64,000 nt of DNA, from the NCBI GenBank assembly GCA_947495165.1, contig CANLXM010000002.1, positions 310,001 to 374,000 on the forward strand. The letters are read 5' to 3'. Each line of letters begins with the position of its first letter. Position 1 is the first letter of the stretch. Of this stretch, positions 1-8,131 are shown piece by piece. This DNA comes from an uncultured Cellulomonadaceae bacterium (GTDB taxonomy: Bacteria > Actinomycetota > Actinomycetes > Actinomycetales > Cellulomonadaceae). The notes below the pieces were generated by a model. The model made no database searches and was not told where the DNA came from. It saw only the letters and a program-made list of their open reading frames with translations. Position numbers and translations under genes: made by a program.

Positions 1-698
1 GTGAGCTCGGTGCGGGCCGGCGCTCCGGCGACGACGACGCAGATCTCCCCGCGCAGCTGCTCGGCGGCCGCCTGCGCGGCCAGGTCGCCCAGGCCACCGC
101 GGAGGACTTCCTCGTGCGTCTTGGTCAGCTCGCGGCACACGGCGGCCGCACGCTCGGGCCCGAAGGCCTCCGCCATCGCCTCGAGCGTCGCCGCGATGCG
201 GTGCGGGGACTCGAAGAAGACCATGGTGCGCCGCTCGTGCACGAGGTCGGCGAAGGCGCTCGCGCGCTCGCCCGTCTTGCGCGGCGGGAAGCCCTCGAAG
301 CTGAACCGGTCCGTCGCGAGCCCCGAGACCGCGAGCGCTGTCAGCACCGCGCTCGGGCCGGGCGCGGACGTGATCGTCAGGTCTCGTTCCACGGCCCGGG
401 CGACGATCCGGTAGCCGGGGTCGGACACGGTCGGCATCCCGGCGTCGGTCACGATCACGACCGTCCCACCGCCCTCGACGACGTCGAGGAGCTCGTCCGC
501 CCGAGCCGTCTCGTTGTGCTCGTGGTAGCTGACGATGCGCCCGCCCACGCGCAGCCCGAGGCGACCCGCGAGCGCCAGGAGGCGACGGGTGTCCTCGGCC
601 GCGACGACGTCGGCGGTGGTGAGGAGGTCCCGCAGGCGGGGCGAGGCGTCGGCGACGTCCCCGATGGGAGTCGCGGCGAGGACGAGGCGGCCAGTCAT
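1..698 (-). CDS. rsmI: 16S rRNA (cytidine1402-2'-O)-methyltransferase, 3' end outside window
   Basis: RsmI methylates the 2'-OH of C1402 in the ribosomal P site, using SAM. Reading the minus strand from ATG at 698 gives a protein beginning [22 protein letters not shown], with the family hallmarks [61 protein letters not shown] and FFESPHR. About 232 codons are present, so the usual C-terminal 40 to 50 residues lie beyond base 1. A CAGGCT hexamer lies six bases before the ATG and no Shine-Dalgarno is visible, which suggests a leaderless transcript. The gene is divergent from pmt, as in other actinobacteria. The family assignment is very safe. Confidence 0.96.
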   Translation of the reverse strand, partial: MTGRLVLAATPIGDVADASPRLRDLLTTADVVAAEDTRRLLALAGRLGLRVGGRIVSYHEHNETARADELLDVVEGGGTVVIVTDAGMPTVSDPGYRIVARAVERDLTITSAPGPSAVLTALAVSGLATDRFSFEGFPPRKTGERASAFADLVHERRTMVFFESPHRIAATLEAMAEAFGPERAAAVCRELTKTHEEVLRGGLGDLAAQAAAEQLRGEICVVVAGAPARTEL

Positions 699-756
699 GC
701 GCCCAGCCTGCCACCTGCCTCCCCCACGGCGCGGATCGTCCCCCTACGATGACCAC

Positions 757-2517
757 GTGACGTCGCCCGAAACGCCGCCGAGCGGCACGGCCCGCCCCTG
801 GATCCCCGTCCGGCCCACCGGCTCGGTCGAGGCCGAGGAGTACGAGGACGCCCCGGACGAGCGCGCCGAGGACGCCGACGCCGACCACCCCGCGTTCCCG
901 ACACCGGCCGTGGACCACACGCCCGTCCCGGTGCCGCACCGCGAGCGCCTGCTCGTCGCGCTCCTGGGTGAGCGTCGGCTGCGGCTCGGCTCGACGGCGC
1001 GCGATCGCCTGTGGGGCTGGCTCGGCCCGCTGCTCGTCACGCTCGTCGCGGCCGTCGCGCGGCTGTGGGACCTCGCGCGCCCGCACACGCTCGTGTTCGA
1101 CGAGACGTACTACGTCAAGCAGGCGTACACGCTGCTGATGGTCGGGTACGACGCCGAGTGGCCCGAGGAGCCGAACCCCGCGTTCGAGGCGGGCAACCGC
1201 GACACGTTCCTCGACAAGGCCGACTACGTCGTCCACCCGCCGGTGGGCAAGTGGATGATCGCCGCGGGCATGCGCCTGGGCGGCGTCGACAACCCGTGGG
1301 CCTGGCGCCTGACGACCGCGCTCGTCGGGATCGCCGCGGTCTTCCTCGTCGCGTGGGTCGCACGGCGCCTGTTCGCCTCGACGCTCGCCGGGATCATCGC
1401 GGGCGGGCTGTTCGCGATCGACGGCGTCGGGATCGTGCACGCCCGCACGGGGCTGCTCGACTCGATGGTGATGTTCTGGGCGCTGGTCGCGTTCGTGCTG
1501 CTGATCATCGACCGGGAGCACTCACGACGGCGCCTGGCTGCCCGGGTCGGCGCGCGCCTCGACGCCGGGCTGCCGCTCGGCCGGTTCGGCCCGTCGATGG
1601 GGATCCGCTGGTACCGGCTGGCGGCCGCCGTCGCCCTGGGGCTGTGCATCGGGACCAAGTGGTCGGGTCTGTACTTCCTCGCCGTGCTCGCGCTCGTGTC
1701 CGTCGCCTGGGACGCGTCCGCCCGTCGCACCGTCGGCATCCGGATGTGGCCGCTCGCGGCGCTCGTGCGAGACGCGATCCCCGCGTTCTTCGTCGTCGTC
1801 CCCGTCGCCGCGCTCACCTACCTGGCGAGCTGGGCCGCGTGGTTCACCAACGACCGCTCCTACCTGCGCACCTGGGCCGCGGACCACCCGACGGCGGGTG
1901 TGCAGTGGCTCCCCGAGGCGTTGCGGTCGCTGTGGGAGTACCACGGCCGCATGTGGCGCTTTCACAACGGGCTGACCAGCGACCACACGTACGAGGCGCA
2001 CCCGCTCGGCTGGCTCGTGCAGTGGCGGCCCACGTCGTTCTACTACGAGTCCCAGGCCGAGGGCGAGGCGATCCCGACCGGTGGGGTGTGTGCGTGGGAG
2101 AAGTGCTCGCAGGTCATCACCTCGGTGGGCAACCCGCTGATCTGGTGGCTCGCGGCGGCGGCGATCCTGCTCACGCTCGTGCTGATCGGCGCGCGCCTCG
2201 ACTGGCGGGGCGTCGCTGTGCTCAGCGGCATCGTGGCCGGCTGGCTGCCGTGGCTCGCCTACGCGCACCGCACGATCTTCACCTTCTACACGATCGCGTT
2301 CGCGCCGTTCATGTACCTCACGCTCACGTACGTCGCGGTGAGCCTGTGGGAGCTCACGGCCGACCATCCCCGACGCCGCAAGCGTCTGCGCACGGCCGGC
2401 ATCGTCGTCGGCAGCCTCGTGGTGGCGCTCAGCCTGTTCTGGTACCCGATCTGGACCGGATGGAACGTGCCCACCGGGTTCTGGCGGGCGCACATGTGGC
2501 TGCGGAGCTGGATCTAG
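757..2517 (+). CDS. pmt: Protein O-mannosyltransferase (dolichyl-phosphate-mannose-protein mannosyltransferase)
   Basis: This GT39 membrane enzyme transfers mannose from a polyprenyl phosphate donor to Ser/Thr of secreted proteins at the Sec translocon. The 586-residue protein has a polar N-terminal tail (about 1-75), many membrane spans, the catalytic acidic pair in HTLVFDETYYVKQAYT (D115/E116), VHPPVGKWM in the first large loop and the C-terminal YAHRTIFTFYTIAFAPFMYL block. I chose GTG at 757 because TACGAT at 745-750 lies six bases before it, a typical leaderless arrangement; the open frame upstream runs antisense to rsmI and looks like noise. It is divergent from rsmI and convergent with arsC. 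Confidence 0.95.
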   Translation: MTSPETPPSGTARPWIPVRPTGSVEAEEYEDAPDERAEDADADHPAFPTPAVDHTPVPVPHRERLLVALLGERRLRLGSTARDRLWGWLGPLLVTLVAAVARLWDLARPHTLVFDETYYVKQAYTLLMVGYDAEWPEEPNPAFEAGNRDTFLDKADYVVHPPVGKWMIAAGMRLGGVDNPWAWRLTTALVGIAAVFLVAWVARRLFASTLAGIIAGGLFAIDGVGIVHARTGLLDSMVMFWALVAFVLLIIDREHSRRRLAARVGARLDAGLPLGRFGPSMGIRWYRLAAAVALGLCIGTKWSGLYFLAVLALVSVAWDASARRTVGIRMWPLAALVRDAIPAFFVVVPVAALTYLASWAAWFTNDRSYLRTWAADHPTAGVQWLPEALRSLWEYHGRMWRFHNGLTSDHTYEAHPLGWLVQWRPTSFYYESQAEGEAIPTGGVCAWEKCSQVITSVGNPLIWWLAAAAILLTLVLIGARLDWRGVAVLSGIVAGWLPWLAYAHRTIFTFYTIAFAPFMYLTLTYVAVSLWELTADHPRRRKRLRTAGIVVGSLVVALSLFWYPIWTGWNVPTGFWRAHMWLRSWI

Positions 2518-2527
2518 CCCCGGGTCT

Positions 2528-2941
2528 TCAGTTCAGCTCGGCGAGCAGCGCCTGCACGCGGGCGTCGATGTCGTCCCGGACGAGCCGCATGCGCTCGGCG
2601 CCCTCGATGCCGCGCTCGGACGGCTCGTCGGTCTCCCAGGTCTCGATGGTCCCGCGCATCCCGTCGACGGGCTCGACGCGCGCCTCGCCGCCGATCACGA
2701 CGACCCGGTCCGCCCGCCGCAGGAGGTCGGGGTCGATCGCGCGCGGCGTCTCGCCGGACATGTCGGCGCCGACCTCGGCGACGACGTCGGCCGACAGGGC
2801 GTTGATCGACCCGCCCGGGCGGGTCCCGGCCGAGTGCACCTCGACCGCGTCGCCCGCGCGGTGCCGCGCGAGGGCCGCGGCCATCTGGGACTTGCCGCCG
2901 TTCTTGACACACACGAACAGGACGGTGGGACGTTCGGTCAC
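2528..2941 (-). CDS. arsC: Arsenate-mycothiol transferase (LMW-phosphatase fold)
   Basis: The 137-residue protein has the low-molecular-weight phosphatase P-loop as CVKNGGKSQ, with Cys11 the nucleophile and Lys17 where phosphatases carry Arg. This variant is typical of actinobacterial ArsC1/ArsC2 enzymes, which condense arsenate with mycothiol for reduction by mycoredoxin. There are no further cysteines, so an intramolecular disulfide mechanism is excluded and the mycothiol route fits. [18 protein letters not shown], [19 protein letters not shown] and [18 protein letters not shown] match the family along its length. The GTG start at 2941 has a GGGAG Shine-Dalgarno about seven bases upstream. 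No ars operon partners are adjacent; a role on other phosphate-like substrates remains possible. Confidence 0.9.
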   Translation of the reverse strand: MTERPTVLFVCVKNGGKSQMAAALARHRAGDAVEVHSAGTRPGGSINALSADVVAEVGADMSGETPRAIDPDLLRRADRVVVIGGEARVEPVDGMRGTIETWETDEPSERGIEGAERMRLVRDDIDARVQALLAELN

Positions 2942-3018
2942 GGCGGGCTCCCTGGGGTGGTCGTGTGTGGTCAGACGCGTCAGGCATCGTCGGTCCCACG
3001 GTACCGGCGCGCACGAGA

Positions 3019-3059
3019 CCCGCGGGTCCGGAGCGAGGATGGCCGTCCGGACCCGCGGG
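3019..3059 (-). terminator. Hairpin terminator after the AztD-like gene
   Basis: Perfect 14-bp inverted repeat (arms 3019-3032 and 3046-3059, 13-base loop), 15 bases past the aztD stop codon. It also lies upstream of arsC, so it should insulate arsC from aztD transcription. There is no T tract, which is common in high-GC genomes. Confidence 0.7.
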
Positions 3060-3073
3060 CAGCGGGGATCGAG

Positions 3074-4459
3074 CTACGCGTCCGCGCCCTCGTCCGCGTG
3101 CTCGTCGTGCTCGTCGTGCTCGTGGTCATGCTCGGCGTGCTCGTCCGCGTGCTCGTCGGCGTGCTCGTCGTGCGTGTGCGGAGCCGTGCCCGTCACGCCG
3201 TTGAGCTCGTTCGGGGTCACCGTGAGGTCGCCGCTCTTCCAGATCTCGCCGCTCTCGATGTCGACCGCGTGCACCTTGTCGTTCGCGGGGTCGCTCACGT
3301 AGGCGGAGCCGTCGAGCCAGAAGATCGTCGGACGCGGCTGCTGCCACTCGGTCGGCTCTTCCCACGCATCGATCACGGGGATGGACCGGACGAGCTCGCC
3401 CTTCTCGACGTCGATCACGTGCACCTGGCCGTCCGTGCCGAGCACGAGGCCGTTGCCCTCGTCGTCCCGGGCGAGGGAGCGGAAGGTGTAGCTCGCCGGC
3501 AGGTCCACCAGCTGCAGGTCGCCGTCGACGGTGTCGATCAGCGCGATGCGCGTCGGGCGCTCGAGCTCGGCGTCGGGGTCGGACTTGTAGTCGCCGAGGA
3601 CGATCGTGGACTCCTCGCTGCCGGCCTGGTTGCCGATCCGTCCGTAGGCGTCGGGGCTCTGCACCTTGGTGATCTCGCCGTCCCGGACGACCAGGGCGCC
3701 GTCCTCGCAGCCGATCACCACGGTCTCGTCCGCGGCGACGGCCTCGCCGTGCACGCCCGGGCACTCGTCCGACGACGCCAGCTCGGCGCCCTCGGCGTCG
3801 AGCACCTGGATGCCGGTTCGCGCGTCCTCGGTGCCGACGGAGACGACGAGCGTGCCGTCCGTCAGCTCGACCGCGACGCCGTGGTGCGCGTCCGGGGAGG
3901 TGAACTCGCGGACGTCGGTGGCCGCGTCCAGCCCGCCAGCGAGCTCGGTCGAGTCGAGCACCACGACCTTCGCCGTGGCGTCGTCGAACAGCGCGGTGCG
4001 GCCCTCGTGCACGACGGCGTGGCCCGGCTTGGCCGCCGCGTAGGTCACGTCGGTCAGGACGGGGGCAGCGCGGTAGAAGTGGTCGTGGTTGCCGTGCGGC
4101 TCGGCCCAGGTGCCGGCGTCGAGCACCTGGAAACCGCCCGCGGTCGACACGAGCGCGTGCCGACCGTCGCCCGCGGCGTTGATCCGGTTGAAGCCCTCGA
4201 GGGGCAGATCCTTGACGAGCTCGAGCGTCTGGGCGTCGAGGACCTGGATGCCGCCGTCGTAGGTCAGGACGAGGCGCGGTCCGGGTCCGGCGGCCTCGGC
4301 GGGGAGGCCGTCCTCGGCGGGTGCTGAGGACGAGGCGGACGACGACGCGGCGGGGCTCGGCGTCGAGGCCGAGTCGGACGCCTGGCCGCACGCGGCGAGC
4401 AGGACGAGCGGCAGCGCTCCGGCCAGGGCGAGGGCGGGACGCATGGTGCGAGATGTCAT
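3074..4459 (-). CDS. aztD: AztD-like zinc metallochaperone lipoprotein
   Basis: The 461-residue protein has a lipoprotein signal (LVLLAAC, Cys24 lipidated), a Ser/Ala-rich linker, then a beta-propeller-like body built of repeats such as GIQVLDAQTLELVKDLPLEG and VHVIDVEKGELVRSIPV. It carries an internal HGNHDHFY cluster and a C-terminal tail alternating His with Asp/Glu (about 430-461). AztD proteins are extracytoplasmic zinc chaperones that load the AztC binding protein of an ABC zinc importer. Both His clusters agree with metal binding. No AztABC genes are in the window. ATG 4459 and ATG 4444 both give a good signal peptide; 4459 is taken, without a clear Shine-Dalgarno. Control by zinc is inferred from the Zur-like boxes in the shared intergenic region. 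Confidence 0.85.
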   Translation of the reverse strand: MTSRTMRPALALAGALPLVLLAACGQASDSASTPSPAASSSASSSAPAEDGLPAEAAGPGPRLVLTYDGGIQVLDAQTLELVKDLPLEGFNRINAAGDGRHALVSTAGGFQVLDAGTWAEPHGNHDHFYRAAPVLTDVTYAAAKPGHAVVHEGRTALFDDATAKVVVLDSTELAGGLDAATDVREFTSPDAHHGVAVELTDGTLVVSVGTEDARTGIQVLDAEGAELASSDECPGVHGEAVAADETVVIGCEDGALVVRDGEITKVQSPDAYGRIGNQAGSEESTIVLGDYKSDPDAELERPTRIALIDTVDGDLQLVDLPASYTFRSLARDDEGNGLVLGTDGQVHVIDVEKGELVRSIPVIDAWEEPTEWQQPRPTIFWLDGSAYVSDPANDKVHAVDIESGEIWKSGDLTVTPNELNGVTGTAPHTHDEHADEHADEHAEHDHEHDEHDEHADEGADA

Positions 4460-4522
4460 GGGCGGTCGACCGGGGCGCGGTAGCGCGGGCCCGGTCGCTC
4501 CTCTCTGGTTCGATACGACGTA

Positions 4523-4540
4523 GATAAGAACCGTTCTCAC
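4523..4540. promoter_or_regulatory. Second, weaker Zur-like palindrome on the aztD side
   Basis: Read on the minus strand this is TGAGAACGGTTCTTATC, which keeps the TGA-n-AA-nnn-TT-n-T frame of actinobacterial Zur boxes but differs at the centre. It lies about 65-80 bases before the aztD start and could be the aztD operator. Confidence 0.4.
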
Positions 4541-4553
4541 GAACGGCGTCGGC

Positions 4554-4585
4554 TTGACCCTAGAGAGTGAGAATCATTATCGTCA
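4554..4585 (+). promoter_or_regulatory. yibE/F promoter overlapped by a Zur-like box
   Basis: TTGACC at 4554-4559 and TATCGT at 4578-4583, 18 bases apart, form a good sigma-70-type promoter. TGAGAATCATTATCG at 4568-4582 closely matches the palindromic Zur consensus (TGAnAATnATTnTCA) and covers the -10 and spacer, the position expected for zinc-dependent repression. Confidence 0.7.
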
Positions 4586-4621
4586 AGCGACGGGCAGACG
4601 GCGCGTCGCCTGGACCCGAGA

Positions 4622-5926
4622 ATGAGACCCATGCCCCGACCGCCCCGCCCCCGGCCGCGCCTCGACCCGACCCGCCTGTCCGGCCACAGCCACAGCCACG
4701 GGCACAGCCACGGGCACAGCCACGGGCACGGCCACGGAGCCCGGCGATCCGCTGCGGGCGACCGCGCCGCCGCGACCCCCGGGGCGCGGCGCGCGCTCGC
4801 GTGGCTGCTGCTGCCGATCCTGCTGCTCACCGTCGGGGGCGTCATCGCCTCCTGGCCGCACGACGCCCCGGGCCGCGGCGTGATCGACGTGACCGCGGAC
4901 ACCGCCGGGATGGTGACGGGCGACGTCGTCGGGCAAGCCACGCCCGACGGGCTCGTCCCGGTCCGCCTGGACGACGGTACCGAGGTCACGGTGCTGTTCC
5001 CGCCCGAGCACATCGAGGCGGGCATCCCCGACGGCGCCACGATCCGCGCCCTGCACATCCCCGAGGCCGAGGCCGCGGGAAGCGCCTACGTCTTCATGGA
5101 CTACGACCGCCAGGCGCCGATCGCGCTGCTCGCGGCGCTGTACGCCCTCGTCGTGGTCGCCGTCGCCCGGTGGCGGGGCATCGCCGCCATGCTCGGGCTG
5201 GCCGCGTCGTTCGCGATCGTGGTGACCTACACGATGCCGAGCCTGCTCGCCGGCAGCCCCGCGCTGCCGGTCGCGCTGCTGACCTCGAGCGCCGTCATGT
5301 TCCTGACGCTGTACCTCGCCCACGGGATCTCGGCCCGGACCTCGACGGCGCTGCTCGGGACGATGATCGGCCTCGGGCTCACCGCGGCGCTCGCCCAGGG
5401 GGCCGCGGCAGCCGCGCGGATTACCGGGCTGTCCGACGAGTACGCGCGTCAGCTGCCGGCGTTCGCCCCCGCCGTCGACGTCCAGGCGCTCGTGACCTGC
5501 GGGATCGTGCTCGCCGGGCTCGGCGTCCTGAACGACGTCACCATCACCCAGGCCTCCGCCGTGTGGGAGCTGCGCGAGGTCAGCCCGACGCTGTCGCGCA
5601 GGGAGCTCTTCCGCCGCGGCATGCGGATCGGACGCGACCACATCGCCTCGACGGTCTACACGATCGCGTTCGCCTACCTCGGCGCCGCCCTCCCCCTGCT
5701 CCTGACCGTCAGCCTGATCAACCAGAGCCTGACCATGACCCTGACGTCCGGGGAGATCGCGACCGAGGTCGTGCGCACCCTGGTCGGCTCGATCGGGCTC
5801 GTCCTCGCGATCCCCGCCACGACCGCGATCGCCGCGATCGTCGTCGCGGCTCCGGCTGAGCCGGCCGGCGCGCACGCGGTCCCCGCCGAGGACGCCTCCG
5901 AGCCGGCGCGCCCCGCCCCCGCCTAG
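4622..5926 (+). CDS. YibE/F family membrane protein with His-rich N-terminus
   Basis: The 434-residue protein starts with a Pro/Arg-rich stretch and a strictly alternating His run (nine His at every second residue from 22 to 38), then a membrane span (about 57-77), an exported loop (about 79-160) and seven or so further spans. GVLNDVTITQASAVWEL and GRDHIASTVYTIAFAYLGAALPLLL are the YibE/F signature. The family's substrate is not established. The His run and the Zur-like operator suggest a part in zinc or another divalent metal; that is inference. ATG 4622 has only a weak GA-rich leader. Transcribed away from aztD with a 162-bp shared control region. Confidence 0.85.
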   Translation: MRPMPRPPRPRPRLDPTRLSGHSHSHGHSHGHSHGHGHGARRSAAGDRAAATPGARRALAWLLLPILLLTVGGVIASWPHDAPGRGVIDVTADTAGMVTGDVVGQATPDGLVPVRLDDGTEVTVLFPPEHIEAGIPDGATIRALHIPEAEAAGSAYVFMDYDRQAPIALLAALYALVVVAVARWRGIAAMLGLAASFAIVVTYTMPSLLAGSPALPVALLTSSAVMFLTLYLAHGISARTSTALLGTMIGLGLTAALAQGAAAAARITGLSDEYARQLPAFAPAVDVQALVTCGIVLAGLGVLNDVTITQASAVWELREVSPTLSRRELFRRGMRIGRDHIASTVYTIAFAYLGAALPLLLTVSLINQSLTMTLTSGEIATEVVRTLVGSIGLVLAIPATTAIAAIVVAAPAEPAGAHAVPAEDASEPARPAPA

Positions 5927-5936
5927 GCTGACCTCT

Positions 5937-6602
5937 GTGAGCACCGCGACGACACCGCCCGCCGTCCATGTCGAGGCCGCGACCGTGGTCCACGGGACCG
6001 TCCAGGTCCTCGGCCCGGTCACCGTGACCGTCCCGACCGGCGCCAGCCTCGTGGTCGCCGGGACGAACGGCAGCGGCAAGTCGACGCTCCTGGCGCTGGT
6101 CGCCGGCACCCTCCTGCCGCGCACGGGCAGCGTCGAGACGCTCGGCCGGCCCGCGCACGAGACGCGCGTCGCGGCCCGCGAGCGCATGTCCGTCCTCTCC
6201 GGCGGGTTCGGCGCCTACCGCGAGCTCACGGTTCGCGACCACTTCCGGCTCATGTCCGCGGGGTGGCGCCTGGGCGCGCAGGCAGGCACGTCCGACGACG
6301 CCGTCGTCGACGACCTGCTCGACCGCACCGAGCTGGCCTCGGTAGGCGACCAGCTGCCGCACGAGCTCTCGTCGGGCGAGTCGCAGATGCTCTCCCTGGT
6401 CTCCGCGTGCTTCCGCCCGAGCGACCTCCTCCTCGTCGACGAGCCTGAGCAGCGCCTCGACGCCCGGTGGCGCGCGCAGGCCGTCGACCTGCTGCGCGAC
6501 GCCCGCGCGTCAGGACGCACGCTCGTCGTCGCCACGCACGACCCGACCTTCCGCGAGGCGCTCACCGACGTCGAGCTGATGCTCGAGCCCCGCGCCCGAT
6601 GA
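5937..6602 (+). CDS. ABC transporter ATP-binding protein
   Basis: A 221-residue stand-alone nucleotide-binding domain with Walker A GTNGSGKST, a modified signature LSSGESQ, Walker B LLLVDEPEQRLD and the switch His in VVATHD. It probably powers the membrane protein encoded next, whose ATG overlaps its stop codon. GTG 5937 is supported by TAGGCT at 5924-5929, seven bases upstream (the TAG is also the yibE/F stop), so it has its own leaderless promoter and is not merely read through from yibE/F. Substrate unknown; the signature change (second Gly to Ser) is worth noting but occurs in real ABC ATPases. Confidence 0.85.
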   Translation: MSTATTPPAVHVEAATVVHGTVQVLGPVTVTVPTGASLVVAGTNGSGKSTLLALVAGTLLPRTGSVETLGRPAHETRVAARERMSVLSGGFGAYRELTVRDHFRLMSAGWRLGAQAGTSDDAVVDDLLDRTELASVGDQLPHELSSGESQMLSLVSACFRPSDLLLVDEPEQRLDARWRAQAVDLLRDARASGRTLVVATHDPTFREALTDVELMLEPRAR

Positions 6603-8077
6603 CTGCGGACTCCCCCCGCCGGCACCTGCGCCGGATGCGCCGCGACCTGCGCGGGTTCCGCGTCGAGGACGCCGCCGGCGACCTCACGTACACGATCTAC
6701 CTCGTCGTGCTCACCACGCTCATGTACGGGCCGATGCTCGCCCAGGCCCTGCGGGCGGGCGGCCAGACCATGCCCGACGCCGCACGCCCCTCGGTCGCCA
6801 CGGTCGCCCTGGTCGTGGGTGGGCTCGCCGTGCTCGCGCTCGCGTTCGGGCGGAAGGTCGGGCCGCTGCGGACGACGGCGGCCGAGGTCGAGCACTTCCT
6901 GCGCGGCCAGGTCCCGCCGCACCTCGTGCTGCGCCGACGTGCGCTCGGGGCCGCCGTCGCGATCGGCCTCGCGCTGGCGGCCGTGACGGCGGGGCTCGGC
7001 TACGGGGCCGACCTCGGCGTGGCGCGGACGGCGCAGCTGACCGCGCTCGCGGGAGCCGGCGGGTTCCTCGTCGGGGGTCTGTGGGTCCGGGTCCAGGCGG
7101 CGGGTACGCGGGGCCGGCCTCGGGCTGGCGCCGGCGCCGGCGTCCCTGCTCCCACCTCCCCTGCTGCCGTGGTCGCCGCCGGGCCCCGTGCGTCCGCCGG
7201 GCGGCTCGGGGAGCTGGTGTTCCTGCGTCGTGCGCTCGACCGGCTGGACCCGGACGGGTTGCTGGCCACCCTCGAGCGCTGGCGGTCGGCGGGCCGGTCG
7301 TTCATGGCCGGTGACGCTCGGGGTGCGGCCCTGCGCGTCGGCGACGCCCCGGCCGCGCTGCGGCACCGCCGGCTGCGCACCTCGACGCGGTTGCCGCTGC
7401 TGATCCTGGCGCGGGACTGGCTCGGGGCGCAGCGCGCGCGGGCGCGGTTCGTGCGGAGCCTGGTCGGGGCGGTCGGGGCCACGGCCGTGCTCGTGCTCGG
7501 CGCCGGCCCGGGGAGCATCGGTGCGGCCGCCGCGGCGCTCGTGCTGTTCGCGGCGACGGCCTCGTGGGTCGAAGGGCTCGCGGCGCACGCCGACCATGCG
7601 GCGTCCGGCCTCGTCCCCGGCGCCCCCGGACGGCTTTTCACGCTGCACCTGATCTTCCCGGCGCTCGTCGCGGCCAGCGTGCTGGCGGCCGGCGGCGCGC
7701 TCGCGTGGGTGCTCACGGCGCTCGGCGTGCTGGCCCGCGACGCGGCCGTGCTCGGGGATCCGGCCGCGCTCGACGCGGTGCCCGTCGGGGAGCGCCTGGC
7801 GTACGCGGTCGCGGTGGTGTTCCTCGCGGTGACCGTGCGGGCGTGGGTGACGTCGCAGTCGGTGATGCCGCCGTCCGTGCTGACGCCCGTCGTCACGCCG
7901 GTCGGCGACCTGTCCCCCGTGGTCATGGGGTCCTGGTACGTGCGCGGCTGGCTCGTGGTGCTCGGCGTCGTGCTCGGGATGCGCTGGCTCGCGCCCGACT
8001 CCGGCGCCGCCGTGTGGACGATCGTCGCCGGAGCCGTGCTGCTCGCCGTGGGGACGTCGCGGGTCTCGAACCGCTGA
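6599..8077 (+). CDS. Polytopic membrane protein, ABC-type permease partner
   Basis: A 492-residue protein with roughly ten to twelve hydrophobic spans and two cytoplasmic Arg-rich stretches (about 165-260). I recognise no catalytic motif. It resembles actinobacterial permease-like proteins of unknown function (possibly the DUF6297 type) that are paired with small ABC ATPases. ATG 6599 overlaps the ATPase stop codon (ATGA), so the two are translationally coupled and presumably form one transporter or exporter. The middle (about 180-215) is a low-complexity Ala/Gly/Pro linker. Substrate unknown. Confidence 0.75.
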   Translation: MTADSPRRHLRRMRRDLRGFRVEDAAGDLTYTIYLVVLTTLMYGPMLAQALRAGGQTMPDAARPSVATVALVVGGLAVLALAFGRKVGPLRTTAAEVEHFLRGQVPPHLVLRRRALGAAVAIGLALAAVTAGLGYGADLGVARTAQLTALAGAGGFLVGGLWVRVQAAGTRGRPRAGAGAGVPAPTSPAAVVAAGPRASAGRLGELVFLRRALDRLDPDGLLATLERWRSAGRSFMAGDARGAALRVGDAPAALRHRRLRTSTRLPLLILARDWLGAQRARARFVRSLVGAVGATAVLVLGAGPGSIGAAAAALVLFAATASWVEGLAAHADHAASGLVPGAPGRLFTLHLIFPALVAASVLAAGGALAWVLTALGVLARDAAVLGDPAALDAVPVGERLAYAVAVVFLAVTVRAWVTSQSVMPPSVLTPVVTPVGDLSPVVMGSWYVRGWLVVLGVVLGMRWLAPDSGAAVWTIVAGAVLLAVGTSRVSNR

Positions 8078-8131
8078 CGTCCCCCGGCCGCCCGGCCGCT
8101 GACGCCCCCCTGGCCTCCCGACCGCCGGCGC

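Noticed and set aside
535..3302. Long overlapping frames across pmt (for example 1011-3302 plus, 1522-2493 minus)
   Set aside because: Arg/Ala/Pro-rich shadow translations caused by the GC-biased third codon positions of pmt. They have no start signals and no family motifs.
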